Of a stretch of 47,792 nt of DNA, positions 46,934 through 47,792 are shown piece by piece. The position numbers and the translations under genes were made by a program. Below the pieces are notes generated by a model that saw only the letters and a list, made by a program, of their open reading frames with translations, was not told the origin of the DNA and searched no databases. How positions within the stretch are numbered: position 1 is the first letter of the stretch; every line of letters starts with the position of its first letter. Source of the stretch: an uncultured Bacteroidia bacterium (GTDB lineage Bacteria; Bacteroidota; Bacteroidia; Bacteroidales; Prolixibacteraceae). The stretch lies in the NCBI GenBank assembly GCA_903834845.1, contig CAILKW010000558.1, positions 1-47,792 of the forward strand, written 5' to 3'.

Positions 46934-47788
46934 TTATGCATATTTACGAATAATGAGTTTACCGGAGGCATTTACAAGAGCTGTAACAGCGAAGAGAAGT
47001 AACCCGATAGCTATCAATGAACTCAGTTTCAGCCCATCTGCTTCACCAAATTGGTTCGCAATTACACTGGCCATAGTATTTCCCGGACTGAACAATCCAG
47101 TTGGGATGATATTGGCATTTCCTATCAGCATCGTCACTGCCATTGTTTCGCCAAGTGCTCTGCCAAGTGCAAGTATATAACCTGCAACAAGTCCGGACCG
47201 GGCATTTGGCAGTATTACACTAATAATAACTTCGAGGCGTGTCGCTCCGAGAGAATATGCTGCTTCTTTCAATTCGTTGGGAACCATTGATATAATTTCA
47301 TTGCTGATTGAGGTTGCGTAAGGTATAATCATGATAGCCAATATCAAACCTGATGTAAATATGCCGTAACCCTGACCTGAATAACCAAGCTCAGCAATTA
47401 ACGGTCGTATGGTGTAAAAACCCCATAGACCATAAACGATTGATGGCACTCCAGCAAGTAAGTCAACCAAAGTACTTAAGATATTTGCAATCTTAGTTTT
47501 TCGGTAGTATTCGGCAATAAATAAAGAAGTGGAAAAAGCCAATGGAAAACATATCATCAGCGCAAGCAAAGAAGTAATAACTGTACCTGCAACAAATGGC
47601 ATTGCTCCATAAGATTCTCTGCCTTCTGTTGGATTCCAGTCTGTTGAGAAAATGAAACCAAACAAACCAAACTCCTTAAAAGCAGGAATAGCACCCTTAA
47701 TCATTGAGTATGCCATTCCTGCAAAAATGAGCAGAATAACAACTGACGATGCCTTTAAGAGGTTTTTTATAATTTTTTCGCTTGACAC
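46934..47788 (-). CDS. pstC: Phosphate ABC transporter permease PstC (may extend past the right edge)
   Basis: FGLFGFIFSTDWNPTEGRESYGAMPFVAGTVITSLLAL; NELKEAAYSLGATRLEVIISVILPNARSG; start codon read as GTG at the window edge. Confidence 0.92.
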   Translation of the reverse strand: MSSEKIIKNLLKASSVVILLIFAGMAYSMIKGAIPAFKEFGLFGFIFSTDWNPTEGRESYGAMPFVAGTVITSLLALMICFPLAFSTSLFIAEYYRKTKIANILSTLVDLLAGVPSIVYGLWGFYTIRPLIAELGYSGQGYGIFTSGLILAIMIIPYATSISNEIISMVPNELKEAAYSLGATRLEVIISVILPNARSGLVAGYILALGRALGETMAVTMLIGNANIIPTGLFSPGNTMASVIANQFGEADGLKLSSLIAIGLLLFAVTALVNASGKLIIRKYA

Positions 47789-47792
47789 CTTA

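Overview
This looks like a Bacteroidota (Bacteroidales-like) chromosome segment. The evidence is AT-rich DNA, TAnnTTTG-type -7 promoter elements, type III glutamine synthetase, a bamD-rpoZ-coaBC-DUF4835-recN-fabI block, and a complete phoR/phoB/phoU/pstBAC run. Most of the window is ordinary housekeeping sequence: secA, lgt, obgE-adk-hpt, purE, an RND efflux operon, a serine-palmitoyltransferase-like PLP enzyme and cysH. The interesting part is an accessory island at about 27.06-33.35 kb, between the efflux operon and the PLP enzyme. It holds an intact DUF2281/PIN toxin-antitoxin pair, an orphan XRE regulator with a perfect inverted-repeat operator, an orphan MNT-type nucleotidyltransferase, a broken PIN toxin and palindrome-rich repeats. 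It also holds a 652-aa membrane protein with an N-terminal EAD-like domain, a TM helix, repeated motifs and a C-terminal FGE/SUMF1 C-type-lectin fold. The last ~110 bp of that gene have the hallmark of a diversity-generating retroelement (DGR) variable repeat: a GC-rich block of NNC codons that look like mutated AAC codons. No reverse transcriptase or template repeat was found in the window, so it would be a trans-diversified target. Just downstream is an array of ~200-bp tandem repeats (2.5 copies) built from nested inverted repeats. Two poly-A frameshifts (coaBC at A10, an antitoxin at A7) also deserve checking. All calls come from reading the sequence and supplied ORFs; no database search was run.
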